DNA of 64,000 nt from Thysanoteuthis rhombus (taxonomy: Eukaryota; Mollusca; Cephalopoda; Oegopsida; Thysanoteuthidae), in NCBI GenBank assembly GCA_963457665.1, contig OY735227.1:47973252-48037251 (forward strand), read 5' to 3'. Of the stretch, positions 30,101 through 45,993 are shown piece by piece (positions within the stretch are counted from its first letter, which is position 1; each line of letters opens with the position of its first letter). The notes beneath the pieces are model-generated. The model was not told where the DNA came from and ran no database searches. It saw nothing but the letters and a program-made list of their open reading frames with translations. Both the position numbers and the translations under genes were made by a program.

Positions 30101-31158
30101 TGTTAGAAACCATGCTTTTTATAAGGAAAAAGTTGTGTGTATGAATTTCAACTATGATTTCAATACAATTACAACAATAGAATTGTAACATGAAATCAGC
30201 TTTGAACAATAGTTTTATTACTAAAAAAATACAATGTATTGCATATTATTATATTTTTGAAAACACTGTTAATACACTTATAGCATCACTCAATGCAAAC
30301 ACACTTGAATTCTTTAGTTCAATTGGTGTAAATGCTATTCTATTCATTTATAGCTTGCTTTTAATACATTACTAAATCCATTATACTGCAATGCTTAAGC
30401 CTGTTTCAAATGAAAAAATGTTAGAAACCATGCTTTTTATAGGAAAAAAGTTGTGTGTATGAATTTCAACTATGATTTCAGTACAATTACAACAATACTA
30501 TAGAATTGTAACATGAAATCAGCTTTGAACAATAGTTTTATTACGAAAAATATACAATGTAGTGCATTTTATTATATTTTTGAAAACACTGTTAATACAC
30601 TTATAGCATTACTCAATGTAAACACACTTGAAAGCATTAGTTCAATTGGTGTAAATCCTATTCTATTCATTTATAGCTTGCTTTTAATACATTAGTAAAT
30701 CCATTATACTGCAATGCTTAAGCCTGTTCCAAATGAAAAAATGTTAGAAACATTGGTTTTTATAGGGAAAAAGTTGTGTGTATGAATTTCAACTATGATT
30801 TCAGTACAATTACAACAATATTATAGAATTGTAACATGAAATCAGCTTTGAACAATAGTTTTATTACGAAAAATATACAATGTATTGCATTTTATTATAC
30901 TTTTGAAAACACTGTTAATACACTTATAGCATTACTCAATGTAAACACTCTTGAAAGCATTAGTTCAATTGGTGTAAATGCTATTCTATTCATTTATAGC
31001 TTGCTTTCAATACATTACTAAATCCATTATACTGCAATTGTTAAGCCTGTTCAAAATGAAAAAATGTTAGAAACATTGGTTTTTATAGGAAAAAAGTTGT
31101 GTGTATGAATTTCAACTATGATTTCAGTACAATTACAACAATATTATAGAATTGTAAC

Positions 31159-34100
31159 ATGAAATCAGCTTTGAACAATAGTTTTATTACGAAAAATATA
31201 CAATGTAGTGCATTTTATTATATTTTTGAAAACACTGTTAATACACTTATAGCATTACTCAATGTAAACACACTTGAAAGCATTAGTTCAATTGGTGTAA
31301 ATGCTATTCTATTCATTTATAGCTTGCTTTTAATACATTACTAAATCCATTATACTGCAATGCTTAAGCCTGTTCCAAATGAAAAAATGTTAGAAACATT
31401 GGTTTTTATAGGAAAAAAGTTGTGGGTATGAATTTCAACAATGATTTCAGTACAATTACAACAATACTATAGAATTGTAACATGAAATCAGCTTTGAACA
31501 ATAGTTTTATTACGAAAAATATACAATGTAGTGCATTTTATTATACTTTTGAAAACACTGTTAATACACTTATAGCATTACTCAATGTAAACACACTTGA
31601 AAGCATTAGTTCAATTGGTGTAAATCCTATTCTATTCATTTATAGCTTGCTTTTAATACATTACTAAATCCATTATACTGCAATGCTTAAGCCTGTTCCA
31701 AATGAAAAAATGTTAGAAACCATGCTTTTTATAAGGAAAAAGTTGTGTGTATGAATTTCAACTATGAATTCAGTACAATTACAACAATACTATAGAATTG
31801 TATCATGAAATCAGCTTTGAACAATAGTTTTATTACGAAAAATATACAATGTAGTGCATTTTATTATATTTTTGAAAACACTGTTAATACACTTATAGCA
31901 TCACTCAATGTAAACACACTTGAAAGCATTAGTTCAATTGGTGTAAATCCTATTCTATTCATTTATAGCTTGCTTTTAATACATTACTAAATCCATTATA
32001 CTGCAATGCTTAAGCCTGTTCCATAAAAAAATGTTAGAAACCATGCTTTTTTATAAGGAAAAAGTTGTGTGTATGAATTTCAACTATGATTTCAGTACAA
32101 TTACAACAATACTATAGAATTGTAACATGAAATCAGCTTTGAACAATAGTTTTATTACGAAAAATATACAATGTAGTGCATTTTATTATATTTTTGAAAA
32201 CACTGTTAATACACTTATAGCATTACTCAATGTAAACACACTTGAAAGCATTAGTTCAATTGGTGTAAATGCTGTTCTATTCATTTATAGCTTGCTTTTG
32301 ATACATTACTAAATCTATTATACTGCAATGCTTAAGCCTGTTCCAAATGAAAAAATGTTAGAAACATTGGTTTTTATAGGAAAAAAGTTGTGGGTATGAA
32401 TTTCAACAATGATTTCAGTACAATTACAACAATACTATAGAATTGTAACATGAAATCAGCTTTGAACAATAGTTTTATTACGAAAAATATACAATGTAGT
32501 GCATTTTATTATATTTTTGAAAACACTGTTAATACACTTATAGCATTACTCAATGTAAACACACTTGAAAGCATTAGTTCAATTGGTGTAAATCCTATTC
32601 TATTCATTTATAGCTTGCTTTTAATACATTACTAAATCCATTATACTGCAATGCTTAAGCCTGTTCCAAATGAAAAAATGTTAGAAACCATGCTTTTTAT
32701 AAGGAAAAAGTTGTGTGTATAAATTTCAACTATGATTTCAGTACAATTACAACAATACTATAGAATTGTATCATGAAATCAGCTTTGAACAATAGTTTTA
32801 TTACGAAAAATATACAATGTAGTGCATTTTATTATATTTTTGAAAACACTGTTAATACACTTATAGCATCACTCAATGTAAACACACTTGAAAGCATTAG
32901 TTCAATTGGTGTAAATCCTATTCTATTCATTTATAGCTTGCTTTTAATACATTACTAAATCCATTATACTGCAATGCTTAAGCCTGTTCCAAATGAAAAA
33001 ATGTTAGAAACCATGCTTTTTATAAGGAAAAAGTTGTGTGTATGAATTTCAACTATGATTTCAGTACAATTACAACAATACTATAGAATTGTAACATGAA
33101 ATCAGCTTTGAACAATAGTTTTATTACGAAAAATATACAATGTAGTGCATTTTATTATATTTTTGAAAACACTGTTAATACACTTATAGCATCACTCAAT
33201 GCAAACACACTTGAATGCTTTAGTTCAATTGGTGTAAATGCTATCCTATTCATTTATAGCTTGCTTTTAATACATTACTAAATCCATTATACTGCAATTC
33301 TTAAGCCTGTTCCAAATGAAAAAATGTTAGAAACCATGCTTTTTATAGGAAAAAAGTTGTGTGTATGAATTTCAACTATGATTCCAGTACAATTACACCA
33401 ATACTATAGAATTGCAATGTGAAATCAGCTTTGAACTTTTTTATTACTAAAAAATGCAATGTAATGCATTTTATTATATTTTTGAAAACACTGTCAATTC
33501 AATTATACACTTATAGCATTATTCAATGTAAACACACTTGAAACAATTAGTTCAATTGGTGTAAATGCTCTACTATCCATTTATAGCTTGCTTTTAATAT
33601 AAGATCCATTATACTGCAATGTTAAAGCGTTTTCCAAATGAAAAAATGTTAGAAACCATGGATTTTTATAGAAAAAAAGTTGTGAGTATCAGTTTCAACT
33701 ATGATTTCAGTACAATTACAACAATACTATAGAATTGTAACATGAAATCAGCTTTGAACAATAGTTTTATTACTAAAAATACAATGTATTGCATTATATC
33801 ATATTTTTGAACACACTGTTAATACACTTATAGCATTATTGAATGGAAACACTTGAAAGCATTAGTTCAATTGGTGTAAATGTTCTTCTATTCATTTATA
33901 GCTTGCTTTTAATACATTACTAAATCCATTATACTGCAATGCTTAAGCCTGTTTCAAATGAAAAAATGTTAGAAACCATGCTTTTTATAGGAAAAAAGTT
34001 GTGTGTATGAATTTCAACTATGATTTCAGTACAATTACAACAATACTATAGAATTGTAACATGAAATCAGCTTTGAACAATAGTTTTATTACGAAAAATA

Positions 34101-37100
34101 TACAATGTAGTGCATTTTATTATATTTTTGAAAACACTGTTAATACACTTATAGCATTACTCAATGTAAACACACTTGAAAGCATTAGTTCAATTGGTGT
34201 AAATCCTATTCTATTCATTTATAGCTTGCTTTTGATACATTACCAAATCCATTATACTGCAATGCTTAAGCCTGTTCCAAATGAAAAAATGTTAGAAACA
34301 TTGGTTTTTATAGGAAAAAAGTTGTGTGTATGAATTTCAACTATGATTTCAGTACAATTACAACAATACTATAGAATTGTAACATGAAATCAGCTTTGAA
34401 CAATAGTTTTATTACGAAAAATATACAATGTATTGCATTTTATTATACTTTTGAAAACATTGTTAATACACTTATAGCATTACTCAATGTAAACACTCTT
34501 GAAAGCATTAGTTCAATTGGTGTAAATGCTATTCTATTCATTTATAGCTTGCTTTCAATACATTACTAAATCCATTATACTGCAATTGTTAAGCCTGTTC
34601 AAAATGAAAAAATGTTAGAAACATTGGTTTTTATAGGAAAAAAGTTGTGTGTATGAATTTCAACTATGATTTCAGTACAATTACAACAATATTATAGAAT
34701 TGTAACATGAAATCAGCTTTGAACAATAGTTTTATTACGAAAAATATACAATGTATTGCATTTTATTATACTTTTGAAAACACTGTTAATACACTTATAG
34801 CATTACTCAATGTAAACACTCTTGAAAGCATTAGTTCAATTGGTGTAAATGCTATTATATTCATTTATAGCTTGCTTTCAATACATTACTAAATCCATTA
34901 TACTGCAATTGTTAAGCCTGTTCAAAATGAAAAAATGTTAGAAACATTGGTTTTTATAGGAAAAAAGTTGTGTGTATGAATTTCAACTATGATTTCAGTA
35001 CAATTACAACAATATTATAGAATTGTAACATGAAATCAGCTTTGAACAATAGTTTTATTACGAAAAATATACAATGTAGTGCATTTTATTATATTTTTGA
35101 AAACACTGTTAATACACTTATAGCATTACTCAATGTAAACACACTTGAAAGCATTAGTTCAATTGGTGTAAATGCTATTCTATTCATTTATAGCTTGCTT
35201 TTAATACATTACTAAATCCATTATACTGCAATGCTTAAGCCTGTTCCAAATGAAAAAATGTTAGAAACATTGGTTTTTATAGGAAAAAAGTTGTGGGTAT
35301 GAATTTCAACAATGATTTCAGTACAATTACAACAATACTATAGAATTGTAACATGAAATCAGCTTTGAACAATAGTTTTATTACGAAAAATATACAATGT
35401 AGTGCATTTTATTATACTTTTGAAAACACTGTTAATACACTTATAGCATTACTCAATGTAAACACACTTGAAAGCATTAGTTCAATTGGTGTAAATCCTA
35501 TTCTATTCATTTATAGCTTGCTTTTAATACATTACTAAATCCATTATACTGCAATGCTTAAGCCTGTTCCAAATGAAAAAATGTTAGAAACCATGCTTTT
35601 TATAAGGAAAAAGTTGTGTGTATGAATTTCAACTATGAATTCAGTACAATTACAACAATACTATAGAATTGTATCATGAAATCAGCTTTGAACAATAGTT
35701 TTATTACGAAAAATATACAATGTAGTGCATTTTATTATATTTTTGAAAACACTGTTAATACACTTATAGCATCACTCAATGTAAACACACTTGAAAGCAT
35801 TAGTTCAATTGGTGTAAATCCTATTCTATTCATTTATAGCTTGCTTTTAATACATTACTAAATCCATTATACTGCAATGCTTAAGCCTGTTCCATAAAAA
35901 AATGTTAGAAACCATGCTTTTTTATAAGGAAAAAGTTGTGTGTATGAATTTCAACTATGATTTCAGTACAATTACAACAATACTATAGAATTGTAACATG
36001 AAATCAGCTTTGAACAATAGTTTTATTACGAAAAATATACAATGTAGTGCATTTTATTATATTTTTGAAAACACTGTTAATACACTTATAGCATTACTCA
36101 ATGTAAACACACTTGAAAGCATTAGTTCAATTGGTGTAAATGCTGTTCTATTCATTTATAGCTTGCTTTTGATACATTACTAAATCTATTATACTGCAAT
36201 GCTTAAGCCTGTTCCAAATGAAAAAATGTTAGAAACATTGGTTTTTATAGGAAAAAAGTTATGGGTATGAATTTCAACAATGATTTCAGTACAATTACAA
36301 CAATACTATAGAATTGTAACATGAAATCAGCTTTGAACAATAGTTTTATTACGAAAAATATACAATGTAGTGCATTTTATTATATTTTTGAAAACACTGT
36401 TAATACACTTATAGCATTACTCAATGTAAACACACTTGAAAGCATTAGTTCAATTGGTGTAAATCCTATTCTATTCATTTATAGCTTGCTTTTAATACAT
36501 TACTAAATCCATTATACTGCAATGCTTAAGCCTGTTCCAAATGAAAAAATGTTAGAAACCATGCTTTTTATAAGGAAAAAGTTGTGTGTATAAATTTCAA
36601 CTATGATTTCAGTACAATTACAACAATACTATAGAATTGTATCATGAAATCAGCTTTGAACAATAGTTTTATTACGAAAAATATACAATGTAGTGCATTT
36701 TATTATATTTTTGAAAACACTGTTAATACACTTATAGCATCACTCAATGTAAACACACTTGAAAGCATTAGTTCAATTGGTGTAAATCCTATTCTATTCA
36801 TTTATAGCTTGCTTTTAATACATTACTAAATCCATTATACTGCAATGCTTAAGCCTGTTCCAAATGAAAAAATGTTAGAAACCATGCTTTTTATAAGGAA
36901 AAAGTTGTGTGTATGAATTTCAACTATGATTTCAGTACAATTACAACAATACTATAGAATTGTAACATGAAATCAGCTTTGAACAATAGTTTTATTACGA
37001 AAAATATACAATGTAGTGCATTTTATTATATTTTTGAAAACACTGTTAATACACTTATAGCATCACTCAATGCAAACACACTTGAATGCTTTAGTTCAAT

Positions 37101-40100
37101 TGGTGTAAATGCTATCCTATTCATTTATAGCTTGCTTTTAATACATTACTAAATCCATTATACTGCAATTCTTAAGCCTGTTCCAAATGAAAAAATGTTA
37201 GAAACCATGCTTTTTATAGGAAAAAAGTTGTGTGTATGAATTTCAACTATGATTCCAGTACAATTACACCAATACTATAGAATTGCAATGTGAAATCAGC
37301 TTTGAACTTTTTTATTACTAAAAAATGCAATGTAATGCATTTTATTATATTTTTTAAAACACTGTCAATTCAATTATACACTTATAGCATTATTCAATGT
37401 AAACACACTTGAAACAATTAGTTCAATTGGTGTAAATGCTCTACTATCCATTTATAGCTTGCTTTTAATATAAGATCCATTATACTGCAATGTTAAAGCG
37501 TTTTCCAAATGAAAAAATGTTAGAAACCATGGATTTTTATAGAAAAAAAGTTGTGAGTATCAGTTTCAACTATGATTTCAGTACAATTACAACAATACTA
37601 TAGAATTGTAACATGAAATCAGCTTTGAACAATAGTTTTATTACTAAAAATACAATGTATTGCATTATATCATATTTTTGAACACACTGTTAATACACTT
37701 ATAGCATTATTGAATGGAAACACTTGAAAGCATTAGTTCAATTGGTGTAAATGTTCTTCTATTCATTTATAGCTTGCTTTTAATACATTACTAAATCCAT
37801 TATACTGCAATGCTTAAGCCTGTTTCAAATGAAAAAATGTTAGAAACCATGCTTTTTATAGGAAAAAAGTTGTGTGTATGAATTTCAACTATGATTTCAG
37901 TACAATTACAACAATACTATAGAATTGTAACATGAAATCAGCTTTGAACAATAGTTTTATTACGAAAAATATACAATGTAGTGCATTTTATTATATTTTT
38001 GAAAACACTGTTAATACACTTATAGCATTACTCAATGTAAACACACTTGAAAGCATTAGTTCAATTGGTGTAAATCCTATTCTATTCATTTATAGCTTGC
38101 TTTTGATACATTACCAAATCCATTATACTGCAATGCTTAAGCCTGTTCCAAATGAAAAAATGTTAGAAACATTGGTTTTTATAGGAAAAAAGTTGTGTGT
38201 ATGAATTTCAACTATGATTTCAGTACAATTACAACAATACTATAGAATTGTAACATGAAATCAGCTTTGAACAATAGTTTTATTACGAAAAATATACAAT
38301 GTATTGCATTTTATTATACTTTTGAAAACATTGTTAATACACTTATAGCATTACTCAATGTAAACACTCTTGAAAGCATTAGTTCAATTGGTGTAAATGC
38401 TATTCTATTCATTTATAGCTTGCTTTCAATACATTACTAAATCCATTATACTGCAATTGTTAAGCCTGTTCAAAATGAAAAAATGTTAGAAACATTGGTT
38501 TTTATAGGAAAAAAGTTGTGTGTATGAATTTCAACTATGATTTCAGTACAATTACAACAATATTATAGAATTGTAACATGAAATCAGCTTTGAACAATAG
38601 TTTTATTACGAAAAATATACAATGTATTGCATTTTATTATACTTTTGAAAACACTGTTAATACACTTATAGCATTACTCAATGTAAACACTCTTGAAAGC
38701 ATTAGTTCAATTGGTGTAAATGCTATTCTATTCATTTATAGCTTGCTTTCAATACATTACTAAATCCATTATACTGAAATTGTTAAGCCTGTTCAAAATG
38801 AAAAAATGTTAGAAACATTGGTTTTTATAGGAAAAAAGTTGTGTGTATGAATTTCAACTATGATTTCAGTACAATTACAACAATATTATAGAATTGTAAC
38901 ATGAAATCAGCTTTGAACAATAGTTTTATTACGAAAAATATACAATGTATTGCATTTTATTATACTTTTGAAAACACTGTTAATACACTTATAGCATTAC
39001 TCAATGTAAACACTCTTGAAAGCATTAGTTCAATTGGTGTAAATGCTATTCTATTCATTTATAGCTTGCTTTCAATACATTACTAAATCCATTATACTGC
39101 AATTGTTAAGCCTGTTCAAAATGAAAAAATGTTAGAAACATTGGTTTTTATAGGAAAAAAGTTGTGTGTATGAATTTCAACTATGATTTCAGTACAATTA
39201 CAACAATATTATAGAATTGTAACATGAAATCAGCTTTGAACAATAGTTTTATTACGAAAAATATACAATGTAGTGCATTTTATTATATTTTTGAAAACAC
39301 TGTTAATACACTTATAGCATTACTCAATGTAAACACACTTGAAAGCATTAGTTCAATTGGTGTAAATGCTATTCTATTCATTTATAGCTTGCTTTTAATA
39401 CATTACTAAATCCATTATACTGCAATGCTTAAGCCTGTTCCAAATGAAAAAATGTTAGAAACATTGGTTTTTATAGGAAAAAAGTTGTGGGTATGAATTT
39501 CAACAATGATTTCAGTACAATTACAACAATACTATAGAATTGTAACATGAAATCAGCTTTGAACAATAGTTTTATTACGAAAAATATACAATGTAGTGCA
39601 TTTTATTATACTTTTGAAAACACTGTTAATACACTTATAGCATTACTCAATGTAAACACACTTGAAAGCATTAGTTCAATTGGTGTAAATCCTATTCTAT
39701 TCATTTATAGCTTGCTTTTAATACATTACTAAATCCATTATACTGCAATGCTTAAGCCTGTTCCAAATGAAAAAATGTTAGAAACCATGCTTTTTATAAG
39801 GAAAAAGTTGTGTGTATGAATTTCAACTATGAATTCAGTACAATTACAACAATACTATAGAATTGTATCATGAAATCAGCTTTGAACAATAGTTTTATTA
39901 CGAAAAATATACAATGTAGTGCATTTTATTATATTTTTGAAAACACTGTTAATACACTTATAGCATCACTCAATGTAAACACACTTGAAAGCATTAGTTC
40001 AATTGGTGTAAATCCTATTCTATTCATTTATAGCTTGCTTTTAATACATTACTAAATCCATTATACTGCAATGCTTAAGCCTGTTCCATAAAAAAATGTT

Positions 40101-43094
40101 AGAAACCATGCTTTTTTATAAGGAAAAAGTTGTGTGTATGAATTTCAACTATGATTTCAGTACAATTACAACAATACTATAGAATTGTAACATGAAATCA
40201 GCTTTGAACAATAGTTTTATTACGAAAAATATACAATGTAGTGCATTTTATTATATTTTTGAAAACACTGTTAATACACTTATAGCATTACTCAATGTAA
40301 ACACACTTGAAAGCATTAGTTCAATTGGTGTAAATGCTGTTCTATTCATTTATAGCTTGCTTTTGATACATTACTAAATCTATTATACTGCAATGCTTAA
40401 GCCTGTTCCAAATGAAAAAATGTTAGAAACATTGGTTTTTATAGGAAAAAAGTTATGGGTATGAATTTCAACAATGATTTCAGTACAATTACAACAATAC
40501 TATAGAATTGTAACATGAAATCAGCTTTGAACAATAGTTTTATTACGAAAAATATACAATGTAGTGCATTTTATTATATTTTTGAAAACACTGTTAATAC
40601 ACTTATAGCATTACTCAATGTAAACACACTTGAAAGCATTAGTTCAATTGGTGTAAATCCTATTCTATTCATTTATAGCTTGCTTTTAATACATTACTAA
40701 ATCCATTATACTGCAATGCTTAAGCCTGTTCCAAATGAAAAAATGTTAGAAACCATGCTTTTTATAAGGAAAAAGTTGTGTGTATAAATTTCAACTATGA
40801 TTTCAGTACAATTACAACAATACTATAGAATTGTATCATGAAATCAGCTTTGAACAATAGTTTTATTACGAAAAATATACAATGTAGTGCATTTTATTAT
40901 ATTTTTGAAAACACTGTTAATACACTTATAGCATCACTCAATGTAAACACACTTGAAAGCATTAGTTCAATTGGTGTAAATCCTATTCTATTCATTTATA
41001 GCTTGCTTTTAATACATTACTAAATCCATTATACTGCAATGCTTAAGCCTGTTCCAAATGAAAAAATGTTAGAAACCATGCTTTTTATAAGGAAAAAGTT
41101 GTGTGTATGAATTTCAACTATGATTTCAGTACAATTACAACAATACTATAGAATTGTAACATGAAATCAGCTTTGAACAATAGTTTTATTACGAAAAATA
41201 TACAATGTAGTGCATTTTATTATATTTTTGAAAACACTGTTAATACACTTATAGCATCACTCAATGCAAACACACTTGAATGCTTTAGTTCAATTGGTGT
41301 AAATGCTATCCTATTCATTTATAGCTTGCTTTTAATACATTACTAAATCCATTATACTGCAATTCTTAAGCCTGTTCCAAATGAAAAAATGTTAGAAACC
41401 ATGCTTTTTATAGGAAAAAAGTTGTGTGTATGAATTTCAACTATGATTCCAGTACAATTACACCAATACTATAGAATTGCAATGTGAAATCAGCTTTGAA
41501 CTTTTTTATTACTAAAAAATGCAATGTAATGCATTTTATTATATTTTTGAAAACACTGTCAATTCAATTATACACTTATAGCATTATTCAATGTAAACAC
41601 ACTTGAAACAATTAGTTCAATTGGTGTAAATGCTCTACTATCCATTTATAGCTTGCTTTTAATATAAGATCCATTATACTGCAATGTTAAAGCGTTTTCC
41701 AAATGAAAAAATGTTAGAAACCATGGATTTTTATAGAAAAAAAGTTGTGAGTATCAGTTTCAACTATGATTTCAGTACAATTACAACAATACTATAGAAT
41801 TGTAACATGAAATCAGCTTTGAACAATAGTTTTATTACTAAAAATACAATGTATTGCATTATATCATATTTTTGAACACACTGTTAATACACTTATAGCA
41901 TTATTGAATGGAAACACTTGAAAGCATTAGTTCAATTGGTGTAAATGTTCTTCTATTCATTTATAGCTTGCTTTTAATACATTACTAAATCCATTATACT
42001 GCAATGCTTAAGCCTGTTTCAAATGAAAAAATGTTAGAAACCATGCTTTTTATAGGAAAAAAGTTGTGTGTATGAATTTCAACTATGATTTCAGTACAAT
42101 TACAACAATACTATAGAATTGTAACATGAAATCAGCTTTGAACAATAGTTTTATTACTAAAAAAATACAATGTAGTGCATTTTATTATATTTTTGAAAAC
42201 ACTGTTAATACACTTATAGCATTACTCAATGTAAACACACTTGAAAGCATTAGTTCAATTGGTGTAAATCCTATTCTATTCATTTATAGCTTGCTTTTGA
42301 TACATTACCAAATCCATTATACTGCAATGCTTAAGCCTGTTCCAAATGAAAAAATGTTAGAAACATTGGTTTTTATAGGAAAAAAGTTGTGTGTATGAAT
42401 TTCAACTATGATTTCAGTACAATTACAACAATACTATAGAATTGTAACATGAAATCAGCTTTGAACAATAGTTTTATTACGAAAAATATACAATGTATTG
42501 CATTTTATTATACTTTTGAAAACATTGTTAATACACTTATAGCATTACTCAATGTAAACACTCTTGAAAGCATTAGTTCAATTGGTGTAAATGCTATTCT
42601 ATTCATTTATAGCTTGCTTTCAATACATTACTAAATCCATTATACTGCAATTGTTAAGCCTGTTCAAAATGAAAAAATGTTAGAAACATTGGTTTTTATA
42701 GGAAAAAAGTTGTGTGTATGAATTTCAACTATGATTTCAGTACAATTACAACAATATTATAGAATTGTAACATGAAATCAGCTTTGAACAATAGTTTTAT
42801 TACGAAAAATATACAATGTATTGCATTTTATTATACTTTTGAAAACACTGTTAATACACTTATAGCATTACTCAATGTAAACACTCTTGAAAGCATTAGT
42901 TCAATTGGTGTAAATGCTATTCTATTCATTTATAGCTTGCTTTCAATACATTACTAAATCCATTATACTGAAATTGTTAAGCCTGTTCAAAATGAAAAAA
43001 TGTTAGAAACATTGGTTTTTATAGGAAAAAAGTTGTGTGTATGAATTTCAACTATGATTTCAGTTCAATTACAACAATATTATAGAATTGTAAC
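31159..43094 (+). repeat. 12-mer higher-order repeat of 3,871 bp, three copies
   Basis: Copy 1 is 31,159-35,029 (3,871 bp). Copy 2 is 35,030-39,223 (4,194 bp, one extra 323-bp monomer). Copy 3 is 39,224-43,094 (3,871 bp). Ordered private variants align them: a TATCATGAAATC start, a TTCCATAAAAAAATG deletion (32,021; 35,892; 40,085), the CTTGAATGCTTTAG monomer (33,096; 36,967; 41,161), one strongly degenerate monomer (near 33,418; 37,289; 41,483), and an ENIVNT-encoding monomer (34,384; 38,255; 42,449). Copies differ at very few bases. Confidence 0.9.
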
Positions 43095-45670
43095 ATGAAA
43101 TCAGCTTTGAACAATAGTTTTATTATGAAAAATATACAATGTAGTGCATTTTATTATACTTTTGAAAACACTGTTAATACATAGCATTACTCAATGTAAA
43201 CACACTTGAAAGCATTAGTTCAATTGGTGTAAATGCTATTCTATTCATTTATAGCTTGCTTTTAATACATTACTAAATCCATTATACTGAAATGCTTAAG
43301 CCTGTTCCAAATGAAAAAATGTTAGAAACATTGGTTTTTATAGGAAAAAAGTTGTGGGTATGAATTTCAACAATGATTTCAGTACAATTACAACAATACT
43401 ATAGAATTGTAACATGAAATCAGCTTTGAACAATAGTTTTATTACTAAAAAAATACAATGTATTGCATATTATTATATTTTTGAAAACACTGTTAATACA
43501 CTTATAGCATCACTCAATGCAAACACACTTGAATGCTATAGTTCAATTGGTGTAAATGCTATTCTATTCATTTATAGCTTGCTTTTAATACATTACTAAA
43601 TCCATTATACTGCAATGCTTAAGCCTGTTTCAAATGAAAAAATGTTAGAAACCATGCTTTTTATAGGAAAAAAGTTGTGTGTATGAATTTCAACTATGAT
43701 TTCAGTACAATTACAACAATACTATAGAATTGTAACATGAAATCAGCTTTGAACAATAGTTTTAATACGAAAAATATACAATGTATTGCATTTTATTATA
43801 CTTTTGAAAACACTGTTAATACACTTATAGCATTACTCAATGTAAACACACTTGAATCCTATAGTTCAATTGGTGTAAATCCTATTCTATTCATTTATAG
43901 CTTGCTTTTAATACATTAGTAAATCCATTATACTGCAATGCTTAAGCCTGTTCCAAATGAAAAAATGTTAGAAACATTGGTTTTTATAGGAAAAAAGTTG
44001 TGTGTATGAATTTCAACTATGATTTCAGTACAATTACAACAATATTATAGAATTGTAACATGAAATCAGCTTTGAACAATAGTTTTATTACGAAAAATAT
44101 ACAATGTAGTGCATTTTATTATACTTTTGAAAACACTGTTAATACACTTATAGCATTACTCAATGTAAACACTCTTGAAAGCATTAGTTCAATTGGTGTA
44201 AATGCTATTCTATTCATTTATAGCTTGCTTTCAATACATTACTAAATCCATTATACTGCAATTGTTAAGCCTGTTCAAAATGAAAAAATGTTAGAAACAT
44301 TGGTTTTTATAGGAAAAAAGTTGTGTGTATGAATTTCAACTATGATTTCAGTACAATTACAACAATATTATAGAATTGTAACATGAAATCAGCTTTGAAC
44401 AATAGTTTTATTATGAAAAATATACAATGTAGTGCATTTTATTATACTTTTGAAAACACTGTTAATACATAGCATTACTCAATGTAAACACACTTGAAAG
44501 CATTAGTTCAATTGGTGTAAATGCTATTCTATTCATTTATAGCTTGCTTTTAATACATTACTAAATCCATTATACTGAAATGCTTAAGCCTGTTCCAAAT
44601 GAAAAAATGTTAGAAACAATCGTTTTTATAGGAAAAAAGTTGTGGGTATGAATTTCAACAATGATTTCAGTACAATTACAACAATACTATAGAATTGTAA
44701 CATGAAATCAGCTTTGAACAATAGTTTTATTACTAAAAAAATACAATGTATTGCATATTATTATATTTTTGAAAACACTGTTAATACACTTATAGCATCA
44801 CTCAATGCAAACACACTTGAATGCTATAGTTCAATTGGTGTAAATGCTATTCTATTCATTTATAGCTTGCTTTTAATACATTACTAAATCCATTATACTG
44901 CAATGCTTAAGCCTGTTTCAAATGAAAAAATGTTAGAAACCATGCTTTTTATAGGAAAAAAGTTGTGTGTATGAATTTCAACTATGATTTCAGTACAATT
45001 ACAACAATACTATAGAATTGTAACATGAAATCAGCTTTGAACAATAGTTTTATTACGAAAAATATACAATGTATTGCATTTTATTATACTTTTGAAAACA
45101 CTGTTAATACACTTATAGCATTACTCAATGTAAACACACTTGAAAGCATTAGTTCAATTGGTGTAAATCCTATTCTATTCATTTATAGCTTGCTTTTAAT
45201 ACATTAGTAAATCCATTATACTGCAATGCTTAAGCCTGTTCCAAATGAAAAAATGTTAGAAACATTGGTTTTTATAGGAAAAAAGTTGTGTGTATGAATT
45301 TCAACTATGATTTCAGTACAATTACAACAATATTATAGTATTGTAACCTGAAATCAGCTTTGAACAATAGTTTTATTACGAAAAATATACAATGTATTGC
45401 ATTTTATTATACTTTTGAAAACACTGTTAATACACTTATAGCATTACTCAATGTAAACACTCTTGAAAGCATTAGTTCAATTGGTGTAAATGCTATTCTA
45501 TTCATTTATAGCTTGCTTTCAATACATTACTAAATCCATTATACTGCAATTGTTAAGCCTGTTCAAAATGAAAAAATGTTAGAAACATTGGTTTTTATAG
45601 GAAAAAATTTGTGTGTATGAATTTCAACTATGATTTCAGTACAATTACAACAATATTATAGAATTGTAAC
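43095..45670 (+). repeat. 4-mer higher-order repeat of 1,288 bp, two copies
   Basis: Monomers at 43,095, 43,414, 43,737 and 44,060 repeat at about 44,383, 44,702, 45,025 and 45,348, an offset of 1,288 bp. The first monomer of each shares a 4-bp deletion (AATACATAGCATTAC instead of AATACACTTATAGC...) that breaks the open frame, and TTATTATGAAAAATATAC. The second shares CTTGAATGCTATAG. Confidence 0.82.
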
Positions 45671-45993
45671 ATGAAATCAGCTTTGAACAATAGTTTTATT
45701 ACGAAAAATATACAATGTATTGCATTTTATTATACTTTTGAAAACACTGTTAATACACTTATAGCATTACTCAATGTAAACACTCTTGAAAGCATTAGTT
45801 CAATTGGTGTAAATGCTATTCTATTCATTTATAGCTTGCTTTCAATACATTACTAAATCCATTATACTGCAATTGTTAAGCCTGTTCAAAATGAAAAAAT
45901 GTTAGAAACATTGGTTTTTATAGGAAAAAAGTTGTGTGTATGAATTTCAACTATGATTTCAGTACAATTACAACAATATTATAGAATTGTAAC

